A stretch of DNA of 64,000 bases from Paenibacillus pinisoli (GTDB lineage: Bacteria > Bacillota > Bacilli > Paenibacillales > Paenibacillaceae): assembly GCF_003605435.1 (NCBI RefSeq), contig NZ_QXQB01000003.1, positions 620,001-684,000 on the forward strand, given 5' to 3'. Shown here one piece after another: positions 8,265 through 16,617 of this stretch. A program made the position numbers and the translations under genes. Below the pieces are notes generated by a model. The model had not been told where the DNA came from. It worked only from the letters and a program-made list of their open reading frames with translations, and did no database searches. Numbering within the stretch: position 1 is the first letter of the stretch; every line of letters starts with the position of its first letter.

Positions 8265-9779
8265 TTAATTGTCCTTCCGTACTAACAGTGAGCAACACTC
8301 CACATGGCTCGTCTGAGGAAACATATCCACCGGCTGAACCCATTCCAGCTGGTATCCGCTGTCCAGCAGCACCTTGCAGTCCTTCGCAAGCGTTGAAGGG
8401 TTGCACGACACGTACACGAGCCGCTTCGGCTGCGCTTTCGCAATCGCCTGCAAGAGCGGCAGCTCGCAGCCTGTGCGCGGCGGGTCGACGACGACGACGT
8501 CTGGACGGACGCCTTGGGCGACCCATTGCGGGAGCAGCTCCTCAGCGCGGCCTTCGAAGAAGCGCGCATTGTCGATGCCGCTGGCACAGGCATTATCCCG
8601 CGCATCCGCTACGGCCTCCGGAATCACTTCAATGCCGCGCACCTCGCTTGCATCCTTGGCCAGCCACATGCCGATCGTACCGGTGCCGCAATAAGCGTCG
8701 ACAACCAGCTCTTTGCCAGTCAACGCAGCCGCTTCCTTCACCGCGTCGTAAAGCTTGACCGTCTGCTCCGGATTGAGCTGGAAGAATGCCCGCGGCGACA
8801 GCGCGAACCTCACATCGCCAAGCGTTTCGTTCAGACGCTCGTCTCCCCACAGCACAGTCGTTCGCTCGCCAAAGATAAGCGGAGACTTGCCTTTGTTCAC
8901 ATTCTGCGCGATCGTCTTCACCATCGGCAGCTTCTCGCGAATGCGCTGGACAAGTCTTCTGGCATCAGGAAGGCGGTCTGCCGCTGTAATCAGAGTCAGC
9001 TGGACATGCTCGGAAGCCCGTCCTACCCGCGCCACAATCGTCCGCACCGCTCCCTCGCGGGTCCGCTCATTATAGATAGGGATATCCAGCTCGCCAAGCA
9101 CCGCCTTCGTTCCCTCAATGACTTCATTCACAATCGGATCCTGCACCTCACAGCCGCTAATATCGACCAATCGATGCGAGCCGGCAGCATACAAGCCGGT
9201 CAGGATCTCCCTGCCTTGCCGTCCCGCCTGGAGCTGCGCCTTATTGCGATAGCCCCAAGGGTTGTCCATCCCCAGAATCGGCCGCATGGGCAGTGAATCG
9301 ATACCCGCATAGCGCTGGAATGCTTCTCGCACAATCTCTTCTTTGGCCATCAGCTGCGCCTCATAGGTCATATGCTGAAGCTGGCATCCGCCGCATTCCT
9401 CATAGACTGGGCATGGAGGCTGCTGGCGATGCGGGGACTTCTTCTCAATCTCTGTCACCGAAGCTTGGATATAACCGCGCTCCGCCTTCGTCACCTGCGC
9501 TTTCACGACTTCGCCGGTCAGAGCCCCTTCGATGAAGACCGCCTTCCGCTTGTAATAGCCCACGCCTTCGCCATTGATGCCGATACGCTTGATCGTAACC
9601 ACAATACGATCTCCCGCCTTCACCTCTTCAGCCGACGAATGAGCGTTTAGAGAAGAAGCTGGTTTGATTTTGCTGCCGCTGCGACCCTCATGAAACGTAC
9701 GCTTTCCTTTGACTCCCGCATCTTTCCGTTGTCTCTCGCCTCGATTGCGATCCGCTCTCTTGTCTTCCATTCGTGCCAT
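8265..9779 (-). CDS. rlmCD: 23S rRNA (uracil-5-)-methyltransferase RlmCD
   Basis: 504 residues from the ATG at 9779 (GGAG upstream; the ATG at 9812 overlaps a -10-like TATAGT). The enzyme methylates uracils in 23S rRNA using SAM. An N-terminal TRAM domain (GDRIVVTIKRIGINGEGVGY) is followed by an iron-sulphur-type cluster CPVYEECGGC. The SAM motif is VVDAYCGTGTIGMWLA, with DPPRTGCELPLL next, the nucleophile cysteine in YVSCNPSTLAKD, and the catalytic glutamate in the terminal HVECC motif. The last 14 codons (8265-8306) coincide with the integrase attachment site, so the present C-terminus SLLVRKDN is probably element-encoded. Paralogous TrmA/RlmD assignments are possible. Confidence 0.92.
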   Translation of the reverse strand: MARMEDKRADRNRGERQRKDAGVKGKRTFHEGRSGSKIKPASSLNAHSSAEEVKAGDRIVVTIKRIGINGEGVGYYKRKAVFIEGALTGEVVKAQVTKAERGYIQASVTEIEKKSPHRQQPPCPVYEECGGCQLQHMTYEAQLMAKEEIVREAFQRYAGIDSLPMRPILGMDNPWGYRNKAQLQAGRQGREILTGLYAAGSHRLVDISGCEVQDPIVNEVIEGTKAVLGELDIPIYNERTREGAVRTIVARVGRASEHVQLTLITAADRLPDARRLVQRIREKLPMVKTIAQNVNKGKSPLIFGERTTVLWGDERLNETLGDVRFALSPRAFFQLNPEQTVKLYDAVKEAAALTGKELVVDAYCGTGTIGMWLAKDASEVRGIEVIPEAVADARDNACASGIDNARFFEGRAEELLPQWVAQGVRPDVVVVDPPRTGCELPLLQAIAKAQPKRLVYVSCNPSTLAKDCKVLLDSGYQLEWVQPVDMFPQTSHVECCSLLVRKDN

Positions 9780-9933
9780 TATGACTTCGCTCCGTTTCCG
9801 CTCTTGGTACATCCACTATACCATAGCGCATGGCCAATCCCAACGGTAGCATCAGCCAGTTGACTTGCATCCATCACGCAGGCAAGCTATGTTATGATTA
9901 TAGGAATAAGATGGACGAGGAGGCCAAGCAATC

Positions 9934-10476
9934 ATGTTTCTGCGCAAGAAAAAAACAGCATCCGGCTCAGCGCCTTCCGGCAAACGCGGACTTGTCATGA
10001 CGCGAATATTTAACCTGCCTAAGGAAGAGCTGTTCGAGCTGTTCACCCAAGGCGAACATATGAAAAACTGGTGGGGACCGCGAGGATATGAAATGACGAT
10101 TCTCGCTCAAGAACTGACGCCTGGAGGGATCATTCACTATAAGCAGCAATCCCCTGAAGGCAACGTGATGTGGGGCAAATTCACATATCGTGAGATCGCG
10201 GGACCGGACAAGCTGGTCTATGCGAACTCCTTTGCAGATGAGAATGGCAAAACCGTTCGAGCCTACTTCAGCAAGGATTGGCCGCTGGAGATTCTGAACA
10301 CGGTAACCTTCGAGGAGCAAGAGGATGGGACAACCAAGCTAACCCTGCATGGCCTGCCCGAGGATGCCAAGAAAGCTGAGATGCGCGTATTCGAAGCGCT
10401 CCGCGACCATCTGCGGCAAGGCTTCGCCGAGACATTCGACCTGCTGGACGAGTATATCCAGAGCCGGTCCCAATAA
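9934..10476 (+). CDS. SRPBCC / AHSA1-type domain protein
   Basis: 180 residues, ATG behind GAGGAGG. The core has the AHSA1 (activator of Hsp90 ATPase-like) pattern: 'RIFNLPKEELFELFTQGEHMKNWWGP', then 'GGIIHYKQQSPEG', 'TVTFEEQEDGTTKLTLHG', and a final long helix beginning 'HLRQGFAETFDLLDEYI'. These form a helix-grip fold with a hydrophobic cavity. Many bacterial copies have no known ligand and are not chaperone partners. A basic 20-residue N-terminal extension is present. It is divergent from rlmCD. Confidence 0.8.
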   Translation: MFLRKKKTASGSAPSGKRGLVMTRIFNLPKEELFELFTQGEHMKNWWGPRGYEMTILAQELTPGGIIHYKQQSPEGNVMWGKFTYREIAGPDKLVYANSFADENGKTVRAYFSKDWPLEILNTVTFEEQEDGTTKLTLHGLPEDAKKAEMRVFEALRDHLRQGFAETFDLLDEYIQSRSQ

Positions 10477-10480
10477 AGAG

Positions 10481-10528
10481 AAGGCGCAGATCGCTCAAGG
10501 GAGCTAATCCCCAAAGCATCTGCGCCTT
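10481..10528. terminator. Bidirectional terminator
   Basis: AAGGCGCAGAT and ATCTGCGCCTT form an 11-bp stem flanked by T/A runs, shared by the convergent SRPBCC and M42 peptidase genes. Confidence 0.85.
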
Positions 10529-10545
10529 TTTCTAACCAATCGGCT

Positions 10546-11598
10546 CTATTCTTCCATTACATATGCGATAAGCAACGCCGCCGTATTCACAACCGCCTGC
10601 TCATGCGTACGCTCCATGCCGTGCGAAGCATGTACGCCTGGCCCCATAAGTGCGGCCCGCACATTGCTTCCCCCGCCTTGGGCAGCCGAAGCATCCGAGC
10701 TGTAACGCGGATAAATATCTACCGCATAAGGAATCTCCTCCCGCTTCGCTAGCTCGATCAGGCGGGTCGTCATGCCATAATCGTATGGACCGGAGGAATC
10801 CTTCGCGCAGATGGATACATCCTTCTCTGTCGCAGACAAGTCATCACCGATCGCGCCCATATCCAGCGCAAGCAGCTCCGTAATATCCGGCGGGATATAC
10901 GCGCAGCCATGTCCTACTTCCTCGTATGTGGAGATCAGCAGCTTTACCGTGTAAGCCGGCTCTTTTCCTTCCCGCTTCAGCCAATCCAGGAATCCCATCA
11001 GCGCCGCTACGCTTGCCTTATCATCCAGATGGCGGGACTTGATCCAGCCATTCGGCAATATGCGGGTCCGGGGATCCCATGAGATAAAGTCGCCTACCGA
11101 AATGCCTAGCTTCAGCGTGTCTTCTTTGGAGGCAACAGATTCGTCGATGCGAATCTCCATATTCTCTTCTTCCCGTTTCATATCGCGGGCGTCACTATAT
11201 ACATGCACCGAAGGTTTGGTTGTCAGCACCGTTCCTTCATATTTGCGCCCGTCTCTCGTATGAATAGTGCAATATTCGCCTTCCACTGTGCCCATAGCAT
11301 AACCGCCGACCGGAGTGAACCGGATCATGCCATTCGACTTGATCGAACGGACCATTGCCCCCAGCGTATCCACATGCGCGGACACACCGATGACCTTTTC
11401 TGTGCGCTTCCCGGGAATGGTGATGATGCCTGTTCCTTTCGGCGTCTGCTCCATCGTATAGCCCAGCCGTGCAACCTCTTGGCCCAATTCCTCCATGATC
11501 GCCATGCAATAACCGCTCGGACTCGGGATACTTAACAGATGGCTGAGCTGCCGAGCCATATAGGCTCGATCCAGCTGTGGTTTTAATGCGTTAGACAT
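10546..11598 (-). CDS. M42 family metallopeptidase (glutamyl/endoglucanase-like aminopeptidase)
   Basis: 350 residues from the ATG at 11598, chosen for the AAGGAG site 9 bases upstream. M42 peptidases are cytosolic dinuclear-metal aminopeptidases forming large dodecamers that trim oligopeptides. Visible motifs: VSAHVDTLGAMVRSI (first metal His and Asp), HLDDKASVAALMGF (bridging Asp), YEEVGHG (general-base Glu and metal Glu), 'LALDMGAIGDD' (metal Asp) and C-terminal ASHGMERTHEQAV (last metal His). All ligands are present, so the enzyme is likely active. Single-gene unit. Confidence 0.9.
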   Translation of the reverse strand: MSNALKPQLDRAYMARQLSHLLSIPSPSGYCMAIMEELGQEVARLGYTMEQTPKGTGIITIPGKRTEKVIGVSAHVDTLGAMVRSIKSNGMIRFTPVGGYAMGTVEGEYCTIHTRDGRKYEGTVLTTKPSVHVYSDARDMKREEENMEIRIDESVASKEDTLKLGISVGDFISWDPRTRILPNGWIKSRHLDDKASVAALMGFLDWLKREGKEPAYTVKLLISTYEEVGHGCAYIPPDITELLALDMGAIGDDLSATEKDVSICAKDSSGPYDYGMTTRLIELAKREEIPYAVDIYPRYSSDASAAQGGGSNVRAALMGPGVHASHGMERTHEQAVVNTAALLIAYVMEE

Positions 11599-12276
11599 GA
11601 TGCTCCACTCCTTTTCATAGCTCGGAACGATAATTTTGAATGATTTCATCTTACCACAACTTCTGAAATGGAAGCCAAACCCCTTGCCTGGCGCACCCTC
11701 TCAGGCCTTAATCGCACAAAAACACAATTGATTTGTATCACAAATCGTTTCATATTGACAAAAATAAAATCATTCGCTATACCTATGTATATTTTGTAAA
11801 AAATTCCCCCTTTCATTCCACGAATTTACCCCTTCCGCTTACTCATCGTTCGAATCATGATAGGAGTAGCTACACTGCATTTCCACTAAAACTAGGGCCT
11901 GGAAGGAGGGGCAATTACGCATCTATTGAACCGTTAGCGGACTAATGTGCTTGCTAGCCAGAATGAATTCCACAAAAAGAAAACGCTATCACAAAAAATG
12001 CTCCCATTCAAAACGGACTAGCTTATCCTCAGTCCAACTTGTGCAACAACCGTACATGGTATCCAACTATTGCGGCTCGATCGCAGACATGTACGAGACA
12101 ACGGCTGGCACACAGCACGAGATTTCCGCCACACACTCAAAACTCCCTGTTCAACATCCAATGAATCATCTATTTCTATTTCGACATCATGAATCTACCC
12201 TCATCAGCTCCGCTGCAACACCTGCTTAGCGGCTGATCTGTCATGCCGCGAGGACAGACTATTATAATGAGGTGAT
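11599..12276. other. Long non-coding leader region of the chitinase gene
   Basis: About 680 bases without a supported gene. Short open frames exist but lack ribosome sites and protein-like composition. The only signals I see are an inverted repeat at 11730-11746 and a promoter-like pair at 11755-11783. If that promoter is used, the chitinase transcript has a leader of nearly 500 bases. Confidence 0.45.
11730..11783 (+). promoter_or_regulatory. Candidate promoter with upstream operator
   Basis: TTGACA (11755-11760) is followed after 17 bases by TATACC (11778-11783). Just upstream lies a perfect 7-bp inverted repeat, GATTTGT-ATC-ACAAATC (11730-11746). Together they could drive and regulate the chitinase gene. 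Confidence 0.35.
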
Positions 12277-15200
12277 ATGGTGTATTTTGCTGCACGAAAA
12301 AAAGAAGTGAAATTAGCATTTATGATTATCCTGGCAATCGCTCTCGTATTCAGTCCACTGTTGCAATCTATTGCCTATGCGGATGACACGGCTCCTGTCA
12401 ATCAGGAACAAAACAATGAGCCTGCGGAAAATAATGAACCCGAAGAAAATAATGAACCTGAAGAAAATTCAGAAGAATCGCCTGCATCAGAAGTAGATCT
12501 GCTGGCGCCTCAAAATTTAAGAATTGCCGAGGGCGGATTAAAACATAACAGTGTCGTAATAGAATGGGATTATCGTGCAAATGAAGACGATAATAATATT
12601 CAAATTTATAAAGAGGTTATAAACTCTAGCGGACAGGCAGTATGGGCATGGCAGACATGGGGCAATTTCTGGTCACGTACAATAGCACTTGTGCCTGAAA
12701 CCTCCTATAAATTTATGATTGTCTGGAACGGAGATACAACGCTTGAGCATAAAAGCAATGTCATCGAGTTTACTACGCCATCTGATGAAAGCGAATATGC
12801 AGAGCTGCCTCTTCCAGCTCCGCAAAACCTAAGACTAACTTCCATCTCCGAGACATCTGCCACCTTCAAGTGGACTGGCAGCCCAGGTGCTGATGGCTAT
12901 GACTTCTATCTAAATGCCAAATGGGCTGGTGGTGTATGGAATGGTTCCAATACATACGTCCACACCTTCACGGATGCAGAGAAAACACCTGGCGCCAAAA
13001 ATACTTTTTTAGTTGCGGCACAGAACTCTTCTAAAAAAACCGAATCTGAAAAAAGCAATGCCGTTACCTTTAAATGGGGTGAGCTGGCAGCACCGCAAGG
13101 CGTTACCATTGCTTCCGCTACACTTACGACAATAGCGCTTGGCTGGGCACCTACGCCAGGAGCAACAGTGTATGACGTCTATCAGGATGGCAAGCTGATT
13201 GGATCTACCGAATCCAATCGATATGTCATTCATGACTTGAATGACGGGCAGTCTTATGACTATACCATCGTTGCCAAAAACGCTCTCTGGTCATCCGAGC
13301 CTAGCACAGCCTTGGCAGCTGTCCCTGGCAGCCAATACAGCAATATCACGTATTTCACTTCTTGGGCCAGATCGGATACGGCTCGCAATCTGAAGCCTGC
13401 AGATCTTGATTTAACCAACATCACTCATGTTAATTACGCATTTGCTGATCTTTGCTGGAAGAAAGTCGGCTCCAGAGCGAATGCATGTCAAAACGAGAGC
13501 ATTCCACTTCAAGATCGTTATGTACATGACGGAGAAATGATTTTGGGCGATATCGAGTTTGACCCGCTCAATATTGAAGAATTTGTTCCAATCAAGGAAG
13601 CTAACCCGCATTTGAAGCTGCTCGTTTCCGTTGGCGGCTGGACCTTCTCCAAGAACTTCTCCAACATGGCTGCTACAGAAGAGAATAGACGTATTTTTGC
13701 GCAGTCAGCCGTTAAGTTTTTACGCGCATATAACTTTGACGGACTTGATATTGACTGGGAATATCCGGTCGAAGGCGGAGATGAAGCCAACTCTCACCGT
13801 CCAGAAGATAATGTGAACTTTACACTGCTCATGCAGACGGTGCGTGAAGCATTGGATGCTGCAGGATCTGAAGATGGAAAATACTATCTATTGACCATCG
13901 CTTCGCTGCAAGCTGATCGCTTCATCCCTAATGCGGATCTTGCAAATTCCGTGAAATATCTGGACTTTGTGAACATCATGACCTATGACTACAGTGGAGA
14001 CTGGAGCTTACTGGCGCATCACAACTCGCCTATCTACTATGATCCCAATCATCCTTCCGTCAATGCCAAGCGCAATAATGTTCGCGGAGGCGCTCTTGCA
14101 CATTTGAATGGCGGAGTGCCTAACTACAAATTAATGCTTGGAGTGCCGTACTATGGAAAAGCTTGGGCGGGCTGCGAAGAGCCGGGCGAATATGCTACTT
14201 GCAAATCCATAGCGTTTGGCACATGGGAAGCCGGATTATTTGATTATAACGATCTAGAAGACAATTACTTCAATAACAGCAGTTACGAAAGATACTGGAA
14301 TCCTTATTCGAAGGTTGCCTACCTGTTCAATAAGGAAAACGGCTTGTTCATTACGTTTAACGACGAAACGTCCATGGTATACAGCGCGTCGCTGATTAAG
14401 TCGCTGGATATTGCAGGTGTGATGAGCTGGGACATCACCAGTGACAAGAACGGCACTCTGACCAATCGGCTTGCCAATAACCTGCCGCAAAACGGAGTCT
14501 CGCATGCAGATGCTCTAAAAGCGCCTAAAAACCTGAAAGCAAGTTCGGCAAGCAATACCGCAGCTACGTTCACTTGGGATGCTGTAGATGGGGCTTCTGC
14601 TTATGAAATCTTTGTTGATCATATTTACCTGGGCACTACTGAAGGTGACGAAACGGAGGGAACCATCGAAGGGTTGTTCACTGGCACGGAATATACGATT
14701 AATGTTTATGCCGTTAGAGAAGCCGGCGGCAAAATTATTGACGTATCCCCTGCGAGTAAGGAGCTAACAGTTAAAACTACAGGCTTATCTTCACCATCCA
14801 ACGTTCAAGTAGTTACTAAAGGACACAATTTCATTGACGTGCAATGGGACGCGGTTCCAGAAGCGGATAAATACGCAGTTTATTTATCCGATGAGCTTCT
14901 AGGCTACACTTCTAATACAACATTTAAAATTGACGATTTAGAACCGGGTAGTCCATATTCCTTCTATATCACTTCTGTGGCTGTAAATGAAGAGGACGAG
15001 GTGATAGATGAATCAACAAGAATAGTTTTAATTGATGTTGTTACACGCAGTATTGCTCCTCCGACAAATCTTGCTGTAGAAAGCACGTCAACGAGTTCTA
15101 TTAAAGTAAAGTGGGATTCTGTCTCCAATGCAACAAAATATGAAGTCTATCTAAATAACGAATTAATAGGGACAACCGAAGAATTGGACTACACATTCAA

Positions 15201-16533
15201 TGCACTTACTCAAAATACGGCTTATTCAATTAAAGTTATAGCTGTTATCACTGAAGGTGACGTGATAATTGATTCTTCATTAGCTAGTACGGTTGATACG
15301 AGAACCACATCCGTTCCTGTAACTCCATCGCCAGGACCAGTACCAAGCATAAACCGAACAGAATTTTCAGTATCTGTTAACGTTAATGATGGAAAGTGGC
15401 TTCTGAGCGTAGAGGAATACCCTACTGTAGACAACATTGCAGGAGCGGACGCAACAGACTTTACGATCACGGTTAGTGAAGGAGCTCAATCCATCGAAGT
15501 GGAGCTTCCGCAAAAGGTTGTAGCCGCTCTGGCTGCAAAAGGCGCGAATGCTCAATTGTCTATCGTTTGGAACGGTGTAACGTATGTCATTCCGGCACAT
15601 GCGCTTCCGCTTGGCGTCGATCTGCAAATCTCGATTGCGCCTGCGTCTGCAAGCACAACAGCCGCAATTGAAAAACTAGCCAAGGACAGCGGACTGAAGC
15701 TTCTGGTCCAACCGCTCGACTTCACCATTTCGAAGCACACCTCCGATGGCAAGCTGGAGGAAATCACGGACTTTGGCAAGCATTCGCTAAGCCGCATCTT
15801 CACGCTCGAAGGAGCGGATGTGACTCCAGCGAACGCAACAGGTGTTGTATATGACCCGGCATCCAAGACGTTCCGTCCGGTTCCAACCCTGTTCACAAAG
15901 CTGTCTACCGGCAAAGTAACGGCTGAACTGAAGCGCAGCGGCAACAGCATCTACACCATTGTACAATCTAATATTTCGTACAAGGATGCAACAGCAGCCT
16001 GGGCTAAGGATGCCGTAGCGCGCGCCGCAGCCAAGCTTCTGCTTGCAGGCGAGTCTGCAGACACATTCGGCGTAAGCAGCAGCATTACGCGCGCTGAGTT
16101 CACGTCCATGATCGTCAAAGGTCTTGGCATCCTGCCAGTGACCGGCTCGGCTCCATTCCAAGACGTCGCAGCTGATTCCAAGTATGCCGGCGACATCGCT
16201 GCCGCGAAGAAGCTCGGTCTGATTCAAGGCAAGTCCGAGACAGCCTTCGATCCGAACAGTACGATTAGCCGTCAAGACATCGCGGTTATTCTGACGAACG
16301 TCCTGTCCTATCTGGGTGTGAAGAAGGATGCCGATGCATCGAAGCTGAACGCTTTCGCCGATGCGAAGGATATTGCCGCTTACGCGAAGTCGGCAGTCGC
16401 TCTGGCTGTTCAAGAAGGCATCATGATCGGCAAGTCCAGCACCACATTTGATCCGAAAGCAGATCTGACGAGAGCTCAAGCAGCTGTCATCGTCATCCGC
16501 ATTCTAGAGGCTCATAAGCTGGATAAAGTATAG
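12277..16533 (+). CDS. S-layer-anchored GH18 chitinase with FnIII repeats
   Basis: 1418 residues, ATG behind GAGGTGAT. Order: signal peptide (about 1-36, cleavage near AYA), Asn/Glu/Pro-rich repeats (43-70), three fibronectin type III domains (about 75-354), GH18 catalytic domain (about 354-742), three more FnIII domains (748-1012), a Pro-rich linker, a ~200-residue domain, and three C-terminal SLH domains (about 1235-1418). The GH18 signature FDGLDIDWEYP places the catalytic acid at Glu495, with the preceding Asp residues intact. It would hydrolyse chitin by the retaining, substrate-assisted mechanism while held at the cell surface by SLH binding to wall polymer. Single-gene unit. Confidence 0.95.
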   Translation: MVYFAARKKEVKLAFMIILAIALVFSPLLQSIAYADDTAPVNQEQNNEPAENNEPEENNEPEENSEESPASEVDLLAPQNLRIAEGGLKHNSVVIEWDYRANEDDNNIQIYKEVINSSGQAVWAWQTWGNFWSRTIALVPETSYKFMIVWNGDTTLEHKSNVIEFTTPSDESEYAELPLPAPQNLRLTSISETSATFKWTGSPGADGYDFYLNAKWAGGVWNGSNTYVHTFTDAEKTPGAKNTFLVAAQNSSKKTESEKSNAVTFKWGELAAPQGVTIASATLTTIALGWAPTPGATVYDVYQDGKLIGSTESNRYVIHDLNDGQSYDYTIVAKNALWSSEPSTALAAVPGSQYSNITYFTSWARSDTARNLKPADLDLTNITHVNYAFADLCWKKVGSRANACQNESIPLQDRYVHDGEMILGDIEFDPLNIEEFVPIKEANPHLKLLVSVGGWTFSKNFSNMAATEENRRIFAQSAVKFLRAYNFDGLDIDWEYPVEGGDEANSHRPEDNVNFTLLMQTVREALDAAGSEDGKYYLLTIASLQADRFIPNADLANSVKYLDFVNIMTYDYSGDWSLLAHHNSPIYYDPNHPSVNAKRNNVRGGALAHLNGGVPNYKLMLGVPYYGKAWAGCEEPGEYATCKSIAFGTWEAGLFDYNDLEDNYFNNSSYERYWNPYSKVAYLFNKENGLFITFNDETSMVYSASLIKSLDIAGVMSWDITSDKNGTLTNRLANNLPQNGVSHADALKAPKNLKASSASNTAATFTWDAVDGASAYEIFVDHIYLGTTEGDETEGTIEGLFTGTEYTINVYAVREAGGKIIDVSPASKELTVKTTGLSSPSNVQVVTKGHNFIDVQWDAVPEADKYAVYLSDELLGYTSNTTFKIDDLEPGSPYSFYITSVAVNEEDEVIDESTRIVLIDVVTRSIAPPTNLAVESTSTSSIKVKWDSVSNATKYEVYLNNELIGTTEELDYTFNALTQNTAYSIKVIAVITEGDVIIDSSLASTVDTRTTSVPVTPSPGPVPSINRTEFSVSVNVNDGKWLLSVEEYPTVDNIAGADATDFTITVSEGAQSIEVELPQKVVAALAAKGANAQLSIVWNGVTYVIPAHALPLGVDLQISIAPASASTTAAIEKLAKDSGLKLLVQPLDFTISKHTSDGKLEEITDFGKHSLSRIFTLEGADVTPANATGVVYDPASKTFRPVPTLFTKLSTGKVTAELKRSGNSIYTIVQSNISYKDATAAWAKDAVARAAAKLLLAGESADTFGVSSSITRAEFTSMIVKGLGILPVTGSAPFQDVAADSKYAGDIAAAKKLGLIQGKSETAFDPNSTISRQDIAVILTNVLSYLGVKKDADASKLNAFADAKDIAAYAKSAVALAVQEGIMIGKSSTTFDPKADLTRAQAAVIVIRILEAHKLDKV

Positions 16534-16542
16534 TCGTACAAT

Positions 16543-16584
16543 AAAGAGGGACGGAGCAAGCATAAGCTTGCTCCGTCCCTCTTT
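16543..16584. terminator. Strong bidirectional terminator
   Basis: A 19-bp perfect stem with an ATAA loop, ending in T runs on both strands, separates the convergent chitinase and helicase genes. Confidence 0.95.
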
Positions 16585-16617
16585 TCTCTTACAGCACGGC
16601 TTTCCCGCCTTCGCAGC

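Larger units (their letters stand above)
4152..8306. mobile_element. Integrative element in the rlmCD 3' end
   Basis: About 4.1 kb between core copies at 4152-4162 and 8296-8306. Gene content is a large serine recombinase, a 51-codon ORF, a Rep-like protein and a class I methyltransferase. It is AT-rich relative to the flanking genes. The end inside rlmCD supplies a replacement C-terminus (HVECCSLLVRKDN) and a terminator, so the host gene stays intact. No conjugation or capsid genes are visible. A small integrative mobilisable or satellite element is the simplest reading. Confidence 0.75.

Noticed and set aside
8514..9296. 260-codon plus-strand frame opposite rlmCD
   Set aside because: Antisense shadow of a gene with complete catalytic motifs.
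11945..12229. 94-codon frame before the chitinase gene
   Set aside because: No ribosome site, His/Ser-rich random composition, no domain.
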